Shown here: positions 32,313-44,309 of the stretch, piece by piece
How positions within the stretch are numbered: the stretch's first letter is position 1
Layout of the letters: each line of letters begins with the position of its first letter
NCBI GenBank assembly: GCA_030674185.1
Contig: CM060308.1
Span: forward strand, 41,440,357-41,504,356
Length of the DNA: 64,000 bases
Reading direction: 5' to 3'
From: Monoplex corrugatus
Taxonomy: Eukaryota; Mollusca; Gastropoda; Littorinimorpha; Ranellidae
The notes under the pieces: generated by a model
The model's database searches: none
Told to the model about the DNA's origin: nothing
The model's input: only the letters and a program-made list of their open reading frames with translations
Position numbers and translations under genes: made by a program

Positions 32313-32555
32313 GAGAAAGAGAGAGAAAATATTTTTGTATGATTGTCACTATTTTTAGTAATATTTGAATTTACTATGTTAATATGTCTTGTTGAACGTA
32401 AATTTTATGTTTTATGTTATATAGTGTTAGCAGCGGTATGTTTAAATTTTATGTTGGTGTATCTATTTGTATTTAGTTATATACTGATTTTATGTGAAGC
32501 GCTTTGTGCTCTGGAAAGCGCTATATAAATTGCCTTTATTATTATTATTATTATG
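31045..32555 (+). mobile_element. 5'-truncated CR1/L2-like LINE with intact 3' ORF end
   Basis: An open frame from about 31045 to 31870 encodes the post-YADD C-terminus of a non-LTR reverse transcriptase: WMSSNKLKLNCDKTEAIRF, VRDLGVLLDHDLSMQKHV, LSRLDYCNSILIGCP, LQRVQNSAARLVCKA, LHWLPVEQRIKYK and AMTWNSLPYHIR. This pattern is diagnostic of CR1/L2-type elements. The 3' UTR contains two (GT)n arrays and ends GAAGCGCTTTGTGC, GCGCTATATAAATTG and an (ATT)n tail at 32537-32554, also typical. No stop codons in the remaining frame suggest a fairly recent insertion. Confidence 0.9.
31918..32315. repeat. (GT)n, (GA)n, (GT)n cluster in the LINE 3' region
   Basis: GT at 31918-32006, GAGA-rich 32021-32180, GT at 32241-32310. 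Confidence 0.93.
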
Positions 32556-33089
32556 TTTTGCATACATATACAATCGAAGGGGGTTCAGGCGCTAGCCTTA
32601 CCCCGTTGGGTTGCCGGGGGCTCTTTCAGTATAAATAGTATCCCCACCTTCTGGAAATTCTGTGCTAGAAATTTCCTCTTTTCTGTCACTCTCTTTGTTT
32701 CTGCCTTGTTGCCTTGCTTTCTGTCATTTCTACTTATTTTCTGCCTTAATGGTCCATTCACTTGTATTTTTTCGATAAAATACTTTTTCTTCGGATTGAT
32801 AATTGAGCACATGTATTAAGTGCATTTTTGGCTCTAAGGAGGTGAGATATGCGGAAGCAATTTTAGGTAATTTATGCCTGTTTTTATATATGTTTTGGTG
32901 TCCTTATGTATGCTTATATTTGTATTCAGGTGTGTTTTTTAAATCTCCCCTGTGCGATAAATCGGATGGAATGGTCCAACGCTGGGGGCATGTCCTTAGA
33001 TTATGTGCGCGAATGCATTGATATGTGTACTTAATTTTCTTTTCTTTTTTTTTTTCCTGTTTAAGTTTTGTGTGTTTTGAAGCGGTTAT

Positions 33090-33146
33090 AGCCCTGATAT
33101 GGCTCTGCACAGTCGGCAGGGCTTTAAACAACAATAAAAGAAAGAA
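33090..33146 (+). mobile_element. SINE/LINE 3' tail fragment
   Basis: CCCTGATATGGCTCTGC, GTCGGCAGGGCTTTAAACAA, then CAATAAAAGAAAG. The layout resembles the common invertebrate SINE tail ending GGGCGTTAAACAACAA. It abuts the next element tail to tail. Confidence 0.5.
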
Positions 33147-33147
33147 A

Positions 33148-33293
33148 GGCACTAGCAGGTCTGCACAAACATTGACCTGGGAGATGGCAAAAATCTGCAC
33201 CCTTTATCCATCAGGTGACACCCAAGCAGTTTCAAACTCAGACCCTCCAATTTAAAGACTACCATCATAATCACTAGACTATCACACCCACCG
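33148..33293 (-). mobile_element. tRNA-derived SINE, family C copy 1 (3' truncated)
   Basis: The minus strand has ATAGTCTAGTGATTATGATG (A-box region), GAGTTTGAAACTGC (B-box region), CTCCCAGGTCAATG and TGTGCAGACCTGCTAGTGCC. The last two blocks match 48676-48705 in copy 2. Confidence 0.68.
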
Positions 33294-33607
33294 TATTGTA
33301 TGTGAAGATGAAATTGTGCCCATCAATCCACCGATCCACCATGAGAACACCAAGCTAGAAACAGGAAGACTGGATACTGACGAGCTAGAAGAAAGGCCAG
33401 GATGGAAGGGGGGTGGGGGTGGGGAGGGGAGGAGGAACAAACAAGGGAAAATACTTGGTAATGACAAATCCGACAGAAAGAGTTAAAATACTTCTAAAGA
33501 AAGAATAAAGATAAGTTACTTAATTAAAGCCAAAAAAACAAAGTATCACAGAAAATAGTCTTGCTGAAAGCCTCTTAGTTCCCGTCAGTCTCAAGAAGAT
33601 GGTTTGG

Positions 33608-33634
33608 AGGGTGGGGGGGGGGGGGGGGGGGAGA
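33608..33634. repeat. Poly-G run
   Basis: About 19 consecutive G, potential G-quadruplex and a likely sequencing-error site. Confidence 0.8.
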
Positions 33635-33639
33635 ACTAA

Positions 33640-34980
33640 GCCTTTGACTAGTGTTAAAGAATACAAATTCAAACAAAGGAGAGAAAAAAAAAATAATTAA
33701 AAGGCTTTGTAGCTGAATAACAAGGAAACGAAACCTGACAAAATCATCGTACTTCACTGGGATTACGCCATCTGAAGAAAGAGAAATCGAAAAGGCCTTA
33801 AGACTTGAAAGAGGTACAGTAACTGAAGGAAGAGGAGAAGATGTCTGAGTAGTTGTTAGAAGCAGCAAAGCAATCAAAAGAAAAGAAGCACAGGCAAATC
33901 CGTCTGTAGGGAAAAGTCAAACTTCATTGTTGCATGATCATTATCTGGTTTAAAATAAATGTACACTTATCTTGTAAACAAGTTTTTCAGATTATAAGAA
34001 AGTGGGAGAGATTGAAAGATTTTATACTGTCAAAACATGTTAGAAACCCTCATTCAGCTTCTGACCAATACCCACATATTTTTATCATCAATGATCATGT
34101 TGCACTGAAACGTCACATTCACAGGGAAGTGTCATAGGCTGGAGTGTGATAAGTTTAGTGGCCGATGTGAAAATCAGGTATTTTCATATTCTAGTGTTTT
34201 CTTTCCTTTTGCCACAATGGATTATTGAGTTAAATTTAGGCAGCTCTGAATTGGGGAGGGTGCATCACCCCTTTGCAGTGTACCATTTCTTTTGGGATTC
34301 CTTTGTGTGTGTGCAGATGTTTTTGTTAATCTATGAGTGAAATTTTCTGCAAATTTTGCCACGGACAGCGCCTTTCTTGCTGTGTTTTTTTTCAACATGC
34401 CAGGAATGCATGCTGCACATTGACCTCATTCTATAATCTCATTCGAAAGAATATAACCCAGAACATCACTAAAGGTGTAGTTAAAGGCAGATAAAATCTG
34501 TGGTTGACCTAATTTCTAGATGGATGGTTTATCTATAGGCCTCACTTGTCACATTCTGGTTATGATATGTCAAAGGCTAGTGGACTTCTTAAATGGATAA
34601 CACTGTAATACAATTTTGGGAGCATAGTTAGTGCTCTACTTCACCAGACTCTTTAGAATGGAAGCCACTCACTGAAGTTAGCCCAGTCATCAAAAAGACA
34701 TCTGAACCTGTCAGTGAACTTGAAGAAGACTTCACGAGAAGTGAAAACATTGCCTTTGTAACAACTGGATAGACTCAAATAATAATCATTCAGCTTGCTT
34801 AGCGCAAATATTCCAAAATCTCTATACAATTAATGACATTTTGAAATTAAGGAAAACGGGTGTTGGATTATTCCTAGATATATCCGTATATAAAAAGACA
34901 TTATCTTTTTTGTGTTCCTTTCTTTCGTTAATTTTGGAAGACTTAAGTAAACTAAGCCCAAATGTGTTTGAGGTTCCAGA
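33640..34980. other. Unique spacer, nothing recognised
   Basis: AT-rich, no exon, RNA gene or repeat family supported. Confidence 0.55.
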
Positions 34981-34989
34981 AGTACTGAA

Positions 34990-35403
34990 AGAGAGAGAGA
35001 GAGGGCACATACTGTCATTGTCGAAGGCAGTGGCATAAGCACATTACCTGTAATGCTCTGTTAAGTTCAGCCCTCACCTGTGGAAGATCTCCAATAACAC
35101 AGGTGCATACTTACAGAGAATCTATATTAATACAAGTAAACATTAACAACATAAAAACATCAAAATAACACAATTGGAATATTAGAGAGAGAGAGAAGAG
35201 AGAGAGGGGTGGGGGTGGCTGCACACACTGTTATTGTCGAGGGTAGTGGCATAAGGACATTACCAATAATGCTCTGTTACGTTCGGCCCTCACCTGTGGA
35301 AGATCTCCAATAATACAAGTGCTTACTTACAGAGAATCTATATTAATACAAATGAACATCAACAACATAAAAACATCAAAATAAACACATAAACTTCGAA
35401 AAT

Positions 35404-35450
<47 letters not shown>
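34990..35450. repeat. 216-bp tandem duplication with (GA)n ends
   Basis: Blocks ATGCTCTGTTA, CCCTCACCTGTGGAAGATCT, CAGAGAATCTATATTAATAC and ACATAAAAACATCAAAATAA occur twice with a spacing of 216 bp. Each unit starts after a GAGAGA stretch. Confidence 0.85.
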
Positions 35451-35559
35451 TATAACTATGGGAAAATCACCAGTACTATCCAGAAATTACTTTGATAAAA
35501 ATACAACTACTGACTCAGAAATATATAACTTCTTACTAAAACCAACTATAAAACAAAAA

Positions 35560-37060
35560 AAAGTCAGTAAAACATGTATAGTTAATGACTGAATCAATAA
35601 AATATATAGAGTTAGAGATTGAGTCAGTAAATTATATATTCAAATTCTTACATAAAATGTTACACTATTTTATGTTTTTAGTGTATTTGTGAAATGTAAA
35701 GGAAGACTCAAATGTTACTAGTTTTTAGTCTATTTGTGAAATGTAACAGGAAGACTCATCAAATGTTACTGTGTTTCGATGGAGATCTTAGATTAGGTGG
35801 AAGCTACCAGAGCACCAAAGACTTTAATTTAAACATGTCATTTCTAGATATTGTAACTTTAATGGGATTTCATGGGTTTGTCATGAATTTTAATCAAAGC
35901 ATTTATGGGACAAATCTTATTACATTTTTATGCATGTTTATCTGTAGTGTTAATTGTAAACAAATCGTTCAGCAGAAGTGCACCAAGTCTTACATAATCT
36001 GTTAGTTGCAGATTGGATGATTTTAGATAAACAACTTTTAGTACACGTTTGTAGGTGCTTACTAAAGTTTTCATAGTATTGCATTAGCGAGTAGCTGAGC
36101 ATGAGAGAGAGAAGAAGCGTTGAGCATGAGAGAGAGAGAGAGAGAGAGTATTGTTATAACGATGCTTACAAGCTCATCAGAACATGAAAAATAACACGGT
36201 ATGTCTAGTGTCACAATAGATGCATATATCCATAAAATGACAATTACTGAATGTAGACGCATATATCTATAAAATGACAATTATTGAATCAGTTTTCGTT
36301 TTAGCAGCTGATGAATCCATTGGAACATTCTTCTCAGTAGTTTGACGGTTCTACTTAATTTTTTTTCATATATTCATACACACTTTAGATATTATAGTGA
36401 TATTATTTTGTTGCTTATGATTATACAGCAGTGTTAAGTAAGCATGTATGATTTTATATATGAAAATGGCATGATTTAAAAAAAAATTTTAATCAAGAAA
36501 GCCCAGTATGCAGCAATGTTAGGTTGTTGAATACACATAGATCAGTCTTCATAAATACCATTTTTGATAATAAAGTTACATATTAACTGTATGCTTTTAA
36601 GCAAAAATTTCGTGCTGCAGCTAAGTTATTAATCAAGAAAGCTTATCATGCAGCATTTATATGTAGACAAATGTACGTAAATGGGTCAGTATATATATTA
36701 ACCGTTCACATATTATGATAAATTTGTATATCGATATGTATACATTTGGGTGAAATGGCATGATGCTGCTGTAAACAGTTATGAAAATCCCGTAATGCAG
36801 CAATGAAACTCAGACGAATGTATATAAATGGGGTTTGTCTTTGTGAAGATCACGTAATCTGCATACAAGTATATGCATTTTTAGTATGACTGTTCCTCAT
36901 GAAGAACATACATTTTTTCATATGATATTCAAGTTGAATATGAATATACGCGTTTGGGAGGGGCAATGAAGACCACATATATTTTTGTTCTATCATTCAA
37001 GTTCCATGTTAATATGTGCATTTGGGTGTAGTTGGGCATTGAAGATTATGTAATTCATAG
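35560..37060. repeat. AT-rich region of degenerate short tandem duplications
   Basis: Several local duplications: TCTATTTGTGAAATGTAA-type blocks (about 50-bp period, 35680-35775), GCATATATC(C/T)ATAAAATGAC (36221 and 36249), AATCAAGAAAGC with ATGCAGCA (36490 and 36630), and TGCATTTGGG/CGTTTGGGAGG blocks. No coding sequence recognised. Confidence 0.55.
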
Positions 37061-37215
37061 TTATGTATTTGTTGCTAGCTTTTATCTTGTTGGATTACGT
37101 GGTGGATATGTGCAATGTGGTTTTGTAGATTTTTTGGTGTTATTGTTCATTATGAAATCTGGGTGCAGTGTTGTTACTTTGTGCATTGAAAAGTGTATAA
37201 ATTGATGCTGTTTAA

Positions 37216-37217
<2 letters not shown>

Positions 37218-37261
<44 letters not shown>

Positions 37262-37340
37262 TGCGTCGCGCGTGTGTGTGTGCGTGGGTGTAGTATGTGT
37301 GTACGTGTGTGTGTGTGTACGTTTATGTGTGTGTGTGTTT
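37218..37340. repeat. (GT)n microsatellite
   Basis: Interrupted GT with GCGTCGCGCGTG. Confidence 0.93.
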
Positions 37341-37494
37341 TATTGGTGATGTTTTTTAATACAAAAAAAAAACAACCGTTGTCTGGTTTATTGTTTGTCA
37401 CTTGTTTACTCGGTGTTTAACATTTAAGATTTGACAGATTTCTTGACAGTAAAAGTCTTCAAAAATGATTGCTGATGTCTTCTGTTCTGTGTGT

Positions 37495-37725
37495 CTTCCT
37501 TCCCTCCTGTCTCCTCCTTTCTTCCTTGCTCTCTCTCTTTCTCTCCCGGGTTTCTTCCATACACCCACACACATATCTCTCGTCATTCGATCTCTGTGTG
37601 TGTCCCTCTCTGTCTGTCTGTCTCTTTCTCATCTCATTCTCTCTCTCTCCCTCCCCGCTATCTCTGTCTCTCAGTATCTACCATTTCGTCTTGTCTCTCT
37701 TGGTCTCTCTGTCTGTATGTCTGTT

Positions 37726-37757
<32 letters not shown>

Positions 37758-37765
37758 ACACAACT
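37495..37765. repeat. Pyrimidine-rich tract
   Basis: CT-rich plus strand about 270 bp, ending in (CT)n then CACA. Confidence 0.88.
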
Positions 37766-38079
37766 TTCATACACGCACGCGCGCCCACACACGTACACAC
37801 TTCAACAGCCATTTATTTTCAGATTAACTAATGTAGCGTTCACACAGACCCATTCATCATAAACCATTTAATGTCAGGTTAACATTTAAGTTGTACTGAT
37901 TTATCAAAATTATGTATAATCCAACGTGGAGATCATTGAAACATACGCACGATGAATAAAATATATTCGAGAAACATGTTTGAATTCGTTAAGATGCAAT
38001 GAACGAATGAGAAACCGACAAGCGATTTGAAGTCTTAAAAGCAACTATAATTTAAAGTTTGAACTGAAACTGGATAAAA

Positions 38080-38160
38080 CACACATACACACATACGCGC
38101 ACACACACATACACTTTTCACACACATGCACACGTATACATGCACGCATGCACGTGCGCT
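38080..38160. repeat. AC/ATGC repeats
   Basis: CACACATACAC and GCACGCATGCACGTGCGC. Confidence 0.8.
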
Positions 38161-38172
38161 ATGCTTGCTTGC

Positions 38173-38245
38173 TTAACCTTCCTATAGGAAGCTGATGAGG
38201 GTGAGGGAGTCAAAAGTTAAGTTTTTGCTTTGCTAGCATGGTTTT
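38173..38245. mobile_element. TTAA foldback MITE copy 3 (partial)
   Basis: TTAACCTTCCTATAGGAAGC, GGGTGAGGGAGTCAAAAG then TTTTTGCTTTGCTAGCATGG. The left arm is largely lost. Confidence 0.7.
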
Positions 38246-38493
38246 CAGAGGATATGGTGGTGCTTACAGCATTTCAGTGCATTATATGAGTGAGTCCGCC
38301 AGGCCTGAAGAAAATGCTGATCAGTTTGTATGGACTTTTTAGACAGAACTATTTCAGGAGGGGTGTCTTGAGCAAATTGGACCTGGCGGAGCTCATCCCT
38401 TTCCAGATCGGAAATTTTTTTGTTGGGTTCACTGCCCGCACATGGCAGGTTGTACTGGGTGACCAGTAACGGAGGATGATCTCTGACTTGACT

Positions 38494-38692
38494 TTAAACC
38501 TTTGACTCCCACACCCTATCCACCACCAGCAAAAAATTAACCCTTTGACTCACTCACCCTAGCCACAAAGTTTTTTTTTATGTTATTATTTTTTTTAATT
38601 CCCACCAGGGTCAGCGAGTCAAAGGATTAAATTTCTGCTTTACTGTCATGGTTGACAAAACAGGACATCAGGCTGAGTGAGTCAAAGGACTA
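38494..38692. mobile_element. TTAA foldback MITE copy 4
   Basis: TTAAACCTTTGACTCCC, CACCCTATCCACCA, an internal TTAACCCTTTGACTCAC, then GGGTCAGCGAGTCAAAGGAT and GTGAGTCAAAGGAC. Confidence 0.75.
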
Positions 38693-39248
38693 TGTAGACA
38701 TCTGCAGAAACGCAGACTTCTGACACACAACGACATAGTTGGAGGAATCTGGTGAAACAATGACTCTTCACGGAATTAATGGAGGGGGGGAGGAGGAGGA
38801 GGAGGGAGACTGATCCTACAGGCGCATATTCTTCCACTGGGTTGCATGTATTACATTTTTCTTAACTTACATAGTAGGGACCCACATAATATGAAGCTAC
38901 AGGATCTGTCCTTTGGACAAATGGAGAAATGTTTGTAAGGAGAAGGAAATACTTAGAATAGCGGGATCGGGTATAGAGAAAAATTGTAAGAGAAATACCC
39001 GATACTTTCACCTTGGTTACAACGTATTATTTATAAGTTGTTTTTCTTAGTTTGTGAAGAAAGATAGTGCGTGTAGGCTACGCGTATAGCATCATTCTGT
39101 GTTGTGAAGTGCGTGATTGCTCTCACTGTTTTCGTTTGATAAGGTTTTGGTGGGTGAATTTCCGTTTGGAAAAGTTTTTATCATCAAAGTGGTTCTTTGT
39201 GTGTTTAGTTTGTATTGATTTTGGTTGTGTTGGTCCTTCTCCTCTCTT

Positions 39249-39880
39249 TTAGATCAGGAGGTTTGGAGTGTGGTTGTTTCCTTGAGTCGTCGACACTGTT
39301 TGCTGTTGTCTTTGATACTGTGAGGCACTGACTGGAGATGTTGATGACGCTTTGCCATGTGTCAGTATTTTGTATAGCCGATGTACTTGGAGCTGTTTGA
39401 ATATAAGAAGGTCGATGTCTTTGATGAAAAAGGAGAGACCTTTTCTAGAAAGATGAATATTGTCAACGTGTACCTCTTGGTCTTGACTGACATGTTCCTG
39501 TGTTCCAGTCAAAGAGAGTGAAATGCAAAGGACATGGAGATTGTGCAAGTTTGTTTCAAGGTGTTGTGGGATGGCTGTTATGGCCATGCGTTGGCAACGT
39601 GAACGAAGGCCTTTGTGTTGAGCAGTTCATAGATAACTGTGATGAATCAAAAAGTTTGCTTGCTGTTTTCTTGCATTTTCCTCCATACCTATGTAAAAGA
39701 CAACTCTTTTCACGCTGGGAATGATGTTGAATAGTTGATTATGTTTGTGAGAGTGCTGAAAACTATCGTGTTGAAGGTTTATGAGTATTTTCTCATGTGT
39801 TGTCTAAGCGTCTCCTGTTGATGTTCTTTAGATTAGAGTCACCACGAATCTGGTGTGTTTATGTGTCAGAAAAAAAGAAT
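39249..39880 (-). pseudogene. Decayed SGNH/GDSL hydrolase-like domain
   Basis: The minus strand shows the three landmark blocks of an SGNH fold in order. IRGDSNLKNINRRRL near 39800-39850 carries the block-I GDS nucleophile. SVKRVVFYIGMEENARKQQ near 39660-39715 aligns with the usual GTND block, but the Asn-Asp is lost. EVHVDNIHLSRKGLSFFIKD near 39425-39480 carries the D-x-x-H catalytic pair. Stops and frame changes separate the blocks, so it cannot encode an enzyme. Such domains occur in ORFs of some LINEs and in large invertebrate families. The parent element is not determined. Confidence 0.6.
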
Positions 39881-40011
39881 GGATGGTGAGGGAAAAAGGC
39901 TTCGTTTAGGTAGGCCTACTTACTATTGTGTAAATCCTGTCATACGGGTTTCATTGTGGCAAATTTCTGCACGCGGTTATGTTCTGCATCAGCTGGGTTA
40001 TTCATAATGGC

Positions 40012-40092
40012 TTATACAATACAATACAATACAATACAATACAATACAATACAATACAATACATACAATACAATACAATACAATACAATATT
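40012..40092. repeat. (ACAAT)n pentanucleotide array
   Basis: About 15 units with one shifted unit at 40058. Confidence 0.95.
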
Positions 40093-40140
40093 TTATTTAT
40101 ATAGCGCAAAATCTGATAAAATCAATCTAAGCGCTAACAG
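40012..40140 (-). mobile_element. Retroelement 3' tail with (TATTG)n
   Basis: The minus strand reads TGTTAGCGCTTAGATTG, TTTTGCGCTATATAAATAAA and a (TATTG)n run, the same GCGCT...GCGCTATATAAAT layout as the LINE end at 32495-32535. Only the tail is present. Confidence 0.7.
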
Positions 40141-40252
40141 ACACACACGCACGCACGCACACCACGCACGCACGCACGCGCGCACACACACACACACGGC
40201 GCACACACCACCACACACACACAACACACACAACGCACACGCACACGCACAC
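40140..40252. repeat. (ACGC)n and (AC)n
   Basis: CACGCACGCACGC then CACACA repeats. Confidence 0.9.
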
Positions 40253-40704
40253 GGCTATAATGGGGAGAAAGAATAAAGCAATGGAAAATTATAGAGAGCA
40301 TTATATACAATTATATTTACAATGTGATTCCTCGAGTGGAGACAGGCTTGTGGGATGTTGGTGTTTTATGAGATCTGTATCTTTAGAGATGTTTTAACTG
40401 GTGACAGTATTATTTGGTAGTTCATGTGAGGGGTCAGATGGAACGTATCTTCTATTGTTCATGACTGAAGCTATGTGTTGGACTGTGGAAGGTGGTTAGG
40501 GAGTTGTCTGACTTGGTTGAGCACAGCAGATAACATATTGCGAGTATGTGGCTTTGCTGAAGTGTTTGTGTTTGTCTTCTAGTGCTTGGGCTTAGGTTTC
40601 AGTCTGCTTTCTCTGTCTTCAGTTGCAGCTTTCATGTCTTGAAGACCTGTTTATTGTATTGTTCTTGAGTAACACAAAGTTATTGTGAAGTCTTATTTTG
40701 TGAT

Positions 40705-40812
<108 letters not shown>

Positions 40813-40912
40813 CCACCGTCGCTGGATCATCCAGTGGATGTAATTCTTTACCGAATGTTGAACATCGGAGACCAGAAAAATATATTCATATGTATTAATT
40901 AACGTATTATGT

Positions 40913-40928
40913 ACACACACACACACAC

Positions 40929-41003
<75 letters not shown>

Positions 41004-41046
41004 TATATATATATACATACATATATACATATATGTACACACACAC
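40913..41046. repeat. (AC)n then (AT/AC)n microsatellite
   Basis: AC run to 41000, then TATATACATACATATATACA-type sequence. Confidence 0.95.
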
Positions 41047-41327
41047 GCAAGAATATTGAAAACCATTCCAGCAAAATGCAAATGCATCCAACAAAACTCA
41101 AGCCATAACATAATTCTTTGCAAACGTAATTTTATTGACTCAGTAAAGGTTTTAAGCAGAATTGAAGGAATCAGAAAACGGTAACTGTCATCTGGTTGAT
41201 GCTGCAGACGAAGCAACATGGTTACTGCTCCTTTTCTTTTTTAATGTTATCCTATAGAACCAGCAGGACCACTGAATATAGAAATAGAACCAACAATTAC
41301 TGAAACGAAGAGAATTAAAAGACATCT

Positions 41328-41525
41328 TTAAGTCTTTCACTCCCTCATCCTATCGACCGGCTTCCTGTACCATCGCCTATGATAGCAAAGCAAAACACTT
41401 AACCCTTTCACTCCTTCAGGAAGCTGGTAGGTATGGTGAAGGAGTCAGAGGTTTAAGTTTTTGAGGAAGCTGGTGGATAGGATGTTGTGGTTTTGCAACT
41501 GGTGGATAGGATGAGTGAGTTACAA
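41328..41525. mobile_element. TTAA foldback MITE copy 5 (rearranged)
   Basis: CTTTCACTCCCTCATCCTAT, CCGGCTTCCTG, an inverted AGCAAAGCAAAA, then TTAACCCTTTCACTCC and three GCTGGTGGATAGGA-type arms. The arms are duplicated and partly inverted. Confidence 0.65.
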
Positions 41526-41574
41526 GATGGAACTGGCACAAACGTTCCACCAAACAGCCTTTGTCAAGTGTAAT

Positions 41575-41725
41575 GGCAAAGAAAGAAAGAAACAAAACAA
41601 AACAAGCAAACAAATAAACAAACAACAACAACAACACCACTATCAACAACAACAACAACCACTAAAACAACCGACAGAAAACCAACAACAACAACACGAC
41701 AACAAAACAACAACAACCATGACAA
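41575..41725. repeat. CAA/AAAC-rich simple repeat
   Basis: Imperfect CAACAA and AAACAAAC. Gln-rich frames are artefacts. Confidence 0.85.
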
Positions 41726-41944
41726 AGGCACATATACAAAATCACCAAGCTCAGCTCAAAGAAGCACAAAGACATTTACTGCATGTGGGATCAGTTTCCA
41801 GCTATCTCATCTAGCTCAACAGATTTTCGGGTAAATTGAGATCTTTTGCTGGGCAGCTCGATGTCTTGAACCTGGTGATCCTATTCACTTATTACATTTC
41901 GTCTCTTTGTTGCTTCTGCTGCTACTACTATTAGTGTTGTGTTG

Positions 41945-42055
41945 CTTGGCTTAGCAGAGGTCATCTGGCCGAACATTTGTGCTCGTCGTGTTTCGTCTCT
42001 TCTATTAGATAGGCGTTTTTATTTTTCTGTCGTGTGCTTTTGGTTTAGATTTACC
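41945..42055. repeat. Relative of the 44.6-kb foldback arm
   Basis: CATCTGGCCGAACATTTGTG, TATTAGATAGGCGTTTTTAT and TTTTCTGTCGTGTGCTTTTG follow the block order of the foldback right arm at 44841-44929. Confidence 0.45.
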
Positions 42056-42144
42056 TCAGCATCGACAATCCCTTTGATTCAGACAAATATAACTGGAAAG
42101 ATTAGACGGAGAAGAAAATTGAGATTTGGGAGGTGGGGGTGGGG

Positions 42145-42530
42145 GTTAGAATTTGTTTGAAAGGGATTCGTCGCGGTCGTACAGTTCTATATGAGCTCTG
42201 CTTAAATCTGCCAGCAATTATCTGGCAAACTGCTTGATCCTGCTCCAAAACCCTATGAACTGCAAAGGTCTTGAAATGGAGAGGGGGACAGGAGTCACAG
42301 AGCAGCGATGCCATCAGAATGATGGAGGCATTAACACGTGCAGCTAACAAGCCAACCATTTAGTTATGGGGTGGAACTGGACTCGAGATATGAGCTCTTG
42401 AGTCCATGGCTCTATGAAAAGAGCCATTCAGTCTGCCGAAATGAAACCCTAGTGGCCCGTAAGAGGATCGAACCCACTACTTCTGTGTTGTTAACATGGA
42501 GGTCTAACCTGCTGAGCTGACGGGCTAGCT
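42145..42530 (-). mobile_element. tRNA-derived SINE, family B copy 4 (most complete)
   Basis: The minus strand has the head AGCTCAGCAGGTTAGAC and GTGGGTTCGATCC, then GAGCCATGGACTCAAGAGC, CATCATTCTGATGGCATC, CATTTCAAGACCTTTGCAGT and CAGATAATTGCTGGCAGATT. The head borders the TTAA of MITE copy 6. Confidence 0.78.
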
Positions 42531-42660
42531 TAACCCTTTGACTCCGCCACCCTATCCACCAAACTGCAGGAAGCTGGTGGATAGGGCGAGGGAATCAAAG
42601 GGTTAAGTTTTTGCTTTGCTAGATGGTTGGCAACGCAGGATGCGGTAGTCAAAGGGTTAA
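42530..42660. mobile_element. TTAA foldback MITE copy 6, complete
   Basis: 131 bp with TTAA at both ends. The left arm AACCCTTTGACTCC plus CACCCTATCCACCA is opposed by GGTGGATAGGGCG and ATCAAAGGGTTAA. Then comes TTTTTGCTTTGCTAGATGG and the second GTCAAAGGGTTAA end. No coding capacity. Confidence 0.85.
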
Positions 42661-42979
42661 GAAGTTCGCGTCGGAGGTGGTTGGCCTATGTTCTGTTCTG
42701 TACGATAAACAGTCGACGTCTTGGAAGATCTGTGGTCTTCAGACACCTTAAATCATATCTTTACAAGCAAGATTTGGGTCATCATACCATTGATCGTCTT
42801 ACTCAAAAAGGAAAGTTGGAGGAAAGTGGCGAAAATCCACCTTGAACGGAAAAAAAACAGGAGCCATCAGTAATCATCAATCATCAAACCAATATTGGTA
42901 TCGTTGCAAAAACAATCTTACGCGAACTCATGCGGCGTGAATCAGAAAGTTAGTGTCTTTTTTCTGAATCATAAACTAA

Positions 42980-43190
42980 AAATTAAAAAAAACAACAAAA
43001 AAACAAACAACAAACAAACAACAAACAAACAAACAAACAAACAAAAAAACAAACAAACAAACAAACAAACAAACAAACAACAAACAACAAATACCACTAA
43101 ATGCGACTGCCCGCGTTCAGGAAAGAAACAAACAAAAAAAACAAAAAAAAACAAAACAAAAACAAAAACAAAAACAAAAAAAGGACAAAA
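42980..43190. repeat. (CAAA)n-rich tract
   Basis: CAAA repeats to 43085, a short GCGACTGCCCGCGTTCAGG link, then more AAAC repeats. Confidence 0.9.
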
Positions 43191-43216
43191 GTGGACGTAG
43201 AGCGAATAAGAAGGTG

Positions 43217-43219
<3 letters not shown>

Positions 43220-43260
<41 letters not shown>

Positions 43261-43294
43261 TGAGGTGAGTGTGTGGTGTGTGTGTGCTGTTGTG

Positions 43295-43364
<70 letters not shown>

Positions 43365-43421
43365 TGTGTGTGTGTGTGTGTGTTTCTCTGTGAGTGTATC
43401 TGATGTGTGTGTGTGTGTTCT

Positions 43422-43471
<50 letters not shown>

Positions 43472-43549
43472 TGTGTGTATGTGTGTGCGTGTGTATGTGA
43501 TGTGTGTTGTGTGTGTGTATATGTGTGTATATGTGTGTGATGTTGTGTG

Positions 43550-43580
<31 letters not shown>

Positions 43581-43658
43581 AGTGTGTGTGTGTGTTGTAT
43601 GTGTGTGTGTATGTGTGCGCCGCGGGCTCTCTTTGTGTGTGTGTGTGTGTTGTGTGTG

Positions 43659-43695
<37 letters not shown>

Positions 43696-43732
43696 TCTCT
43701 CTCTCTCTCTCTGTGAGTGTGTCGAGTGTGTT

Positions 43733-43771
<39 letters not shown>

Positions 43772-43874
43772 TCTCTCTGTGTGTGAGTGTTCTGAGTGTG
43801 TCTGATGTGTGTGTATGTGTGTGTGTGTGTATGTGTGTGCGTGTGTATGTGTGTTATGTGTATGTGTGTGTATA

Positions 43875-43906
<32 letters not shown>

Positions 43907-43991
43907 CGTGTATGTGTCAGAGTGTGTGTGTGTGCGTGTGTGCCTACGTCTGTCTGTGTGTGTGTATGTGTGCGCCCGCGCGGCCACGAGC

Positions 43992-44047
<56 letters not shown>

Positions 44048-44272
44048 GTGTGTGTGTTGTGTGTGTGTGTTTGTGTTGTGTGTGTGTGTGTGTGTGTGTA
44101 TGTGTGTGTATGTGTGTGGTGGTGTGTATGTTGTGTATGTGTCGTTGCTTGATTTAAACGTCTTTCCTATAAGTGTATTAGACGGTAGTATATGTGTGTG
44201 CGTGTGTGTGTGTGTGTTTTGTGTGTGTGTGTGTGTGTTGTGTGTGTGTGTGTGTGCGCGCCCGGCGGGGTG

Positions 44273-44309
<37 letters not shown>

